Below, piece after piece: positions 13,236-14,713 of a stretch of 14,713 nucleotides of DNA. The notes under the pieces were generated by a model. That model searched no databases and had not been told where the DNA came from. It was given only the letters and a program-made list of their open reading frames with translations. Both the position numbers and the translations under genes were made by a program. The stretch's first letter is position 1. Each line of letters starts with the position of its first letter. The DNA lies in contig JAQUBU010000031.1 of NCBI GenBank assembly GCA_028686565.1, positions 1 to 14,713 on the forward strand. Direction: 5' to 3'. The stretch comes from Syntrophomonadaceae bacterium (lineage in GTDB: Bacteria; Bacillota; Syntrophomonadia; Syntrophomonadales; Syntrophomonadaceae).

Positions 13236-14713
13236 ATGTCGGAACAGGAAGTTCATGCAGCAGATAAGTATGACAAATACCGATTAATTGCAGAGAATGT
13301 GTATAACATCATTGCTATAATCGATCCTGTAAATTGGGAATACAAATATATTAGTCCTTCTCATGCTCGTACTTTCGATTATCATCACGAGAAACAACTT
13401 GGCCAAAACGGCCTTGAACTTGTACATGCTGCAGATCGCGAACGGTTCAAGAAAATCTTGAATACGGGGGTTAATGAAGGAAAAGGTAATGCCGGGTACA
13501 GGTGGCGAAATAAAGAGGGGGTTTATATATGGCTGGAAATTGCTGGTGAGGTGGTTGGAAATAAGCTTGGAGAAAAGGAGATTCTGCTGGTAAGCCGTGA
13601 TATAAGCAAGCTTAAAAAGGTTGAAGCAGAATTAAAAGAATCAGAAGAAAGGTATTGCTTAATAGCCGATAATGCCTATCTTATGTTTTATACCATGTCT
13701 CCATATAGTCGGAAAATTATATATGCCAATTTAACCATATGCCAAACCCTTGATTATCAAAAAGAGGAGTTAATAGGGACCGATGCTTTTGCGTTGATAC
13801 ATCCGGAAGATATTGGTCATGTAATGGCGAAATTCGATAACATCATTAAAAACGGTGAAGCCAGTGATGAGTACCGGGTGCGGAAAAAGGACGGAAGCTA
13901 TATCTGGTTCGAAACGATTGGAAAAATTATTAGTACCTCAGTTCCCGAAGTAGAGTTGTTGTTTTTCAGCCGTGATATTAGTGAACGAAAAGGTGCTGAG
14001 GAAAAGTTGCAAAAACAACTCGACTATCAGCAACATTTAATGAATAACATGAATGAACATTTTTATACCTATGACTTGGATTTCAAAATAACCTATATTA
14101 ATCAGAAAGTTTGTAATGATCTCGGATATTCTTTTGATGAGATGATAGGAAAATCAATGTTTGATTTCATTCATGATGAGGATAAGCAGAAAATAAGAGT
14201 ACGTTCGCTGAGGGATTTGCAGGATGGAAGAGTTTCAATTTTTGAACATCGGGTGTTTTCGAAGGATGGCAAGGAATTGCTTTTAAGGGTTAAGATAGCT
14301 CCTATTTATGAAAACGGCAGGATAATTGGCGGACAGATATTAGCTGAAGAGATAAGCGAGTATCGCAGAATTGAAAAAGAGATTCTGAAATTGGCACAAC
14401 TGCATACGGTGGGGGAAATCGCTGCCGGTATAGGCCATGAAATTAGAAATCCCTTGACAACGGTGAGGGGATTTTTGCAAATTATGAGTCAAAACCCTGA
14501 ATTTTTCTCCCACCGCAGCTATTTTGATATTATGCTTGAGGAACTGGACCGGGCCAATTCCATAATCAGCGAATTCCTTTCCTTGGAGAAAAATAAAATT
14601 GTCGACCGGAAATTAAAAAATCTGAATTCAATTATTTATGCCATATCTCCTTTACTACAGGCGGATGCCTTGCTTGCTGAAAAACTAATAGAACTGGATT
14701 TAAAAGAAATACC
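13236..14713 (+). CDS. Cytosolic PAS-PAS-PAS sensor histidine kinase, 3' end outside the window
   Basis: The first 492 codons of a two-component sensor kinase are open to the window edge. The start ATG has AGGAGG at 13225-13230, 5 nt upstream. Three PAS domains are visible at about residues 16-126, 136-260 and 264-383. The first two end with RDIS motifs (SRDISKLKK and SRDISERKG) and the third with EEISEYRRIE. The HisKA dimerisation domain begins near 390, with the H-box GEIAAGIGHEIRNPLTTVRGFLQIM. His401 is the expected phosphorylation site. YFDIMLEELDRANSIISEFLSLEKNK follows, a pattern I associate with Firmicutes KinA/KinE-like sporulation kinases. The ATPase domain should follow but is only beginning at the edge. 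There is no membrane segment, so it probably senses an internal signal such as redox or energy state. No response regulator gene is visible. Confidence 0.93.
   Translation, partial: MSEQEVHAADKYDKYRLIAENVYNIIAIIDPVNWEYKYISPSHARTFDYHHEKQLGQNGLELVHAADRERFKKILNTGVNEGKGNAGYRWRNKEGVYIWLEIAGEVVGNKLGEKEILLVSRDISKLKKVEAELKESEERYCLIADNAYLMFYTMSPYSRKIIYANLTICQTLDYQKEELIGTDAFALIHPEDIGHVMAKFDNIIKNGEASDEYRVRKKDGSYIWFETIGKIISTSVPEVELLFFSRDISERKGAEEKLQKQLDYQQHLMNNMNEHFYTYDLDFKITYINQKVCNDLGYSFDEMIGKSMFDFIHDEDKQKIRVRSLRDLQDGRVSIFEHRVFSKDGKELLLRVKIAPIYENGRIIGGQILAEEISEYRRIEKEILKLAQLHTVGEIAAGIGHEIRNPLTTVRGFLQIMSQNPEFFSHRSYFDIMLEELDRANSIISEFLSLEKNKIVDRKLKNLNSIIYAISPLLQADALLAEKLIELDLKEI

Overview
The window (about 45% G+C by eye) looks like a low-to-mid G+C Gram-positive anaerobe, most likely a clostridial Firmicute. 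The grounds are strong AGGAGG-type ribosome binding sites, TTG starts, a soluble PAS histidine kinase with a sporulation-kinase-like H-box, and a PepF peptidase. A Syntrophomonadaceae-like host is my guess from overall flavour and cannot be proven from the window. All confidently called genes lie on the + strand.

Region 1 (1-6662) is the distal half of a complex I operon: the end of nuoH, then nuoI, J, K, L, M and N, tightly packed with overlaps at I/J (11 nt), J/K (1 nt) and M/N (1 nt). Together these encode the membrane proton-pumping arm (H, J, K, L, M, N) plus the two-cluster ferredoxin-like subunit NuoI, which carries electrons from the peripheral arm towards the quinone site. Two features stand out. 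NuoI has a lysine-rich C-terminal extension of about 115 residues. NuoM has leucine where the transmembrane-7 pumping lysine is expected, while NuoL and NuoN keep theirs. Whether the complex has an NADH module (NuoEFG) cannot be seen here.

Region 2 (6663-8738) is a free-standing oligoendopeptidase F gene. It is preceded by a 231-nt AT-rich spacer with two hairpins and followed by a strong GC-rich hairpin terminator.

Region 3 (8739-12668) is the most unusual part. A structured leader holds a perfect -35 hexamer, a dyad over the presumed -10/start site, and a 60-bp diverged tandem duplication whose copies each form a hairpin. It precedes a very large single gene (1177 codons from a TTG start). 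The protein joins an N-terminal GT-A glycosyltransferase domain resembling glucosyl-phosphoglycerate or mannosylglycerate synthases, a middle region of about 430 residues that I do not recognise, and a C-terminal GH130 glycoside phosphorylase domain. The transferase domain has Ser-Ala-Asn at the place of the usual metal-binding Asp-X-Asp. The layout recalls cyclic beta-1,2-glucan synthase (transferase plus GH94 phosphorylase in one chain) but is built from different families.

Region 4 (12669-13235) is 567 nt without a gene. It contains a cluster of TCATTGCGAG/CTCGCAATGA inverted and direct repeats (a MITE- or REP-like element without transposase), an outer imperfect inverted repeat enclosing the cluster, a long terminator-like hairpin, and a small dyad just before the next gene. 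Region 5 (13236 to the end) is the first 492 codons of a cytosolic sensor histidine kinase with three PAS domains, cut by the window edge inside its kinase core.
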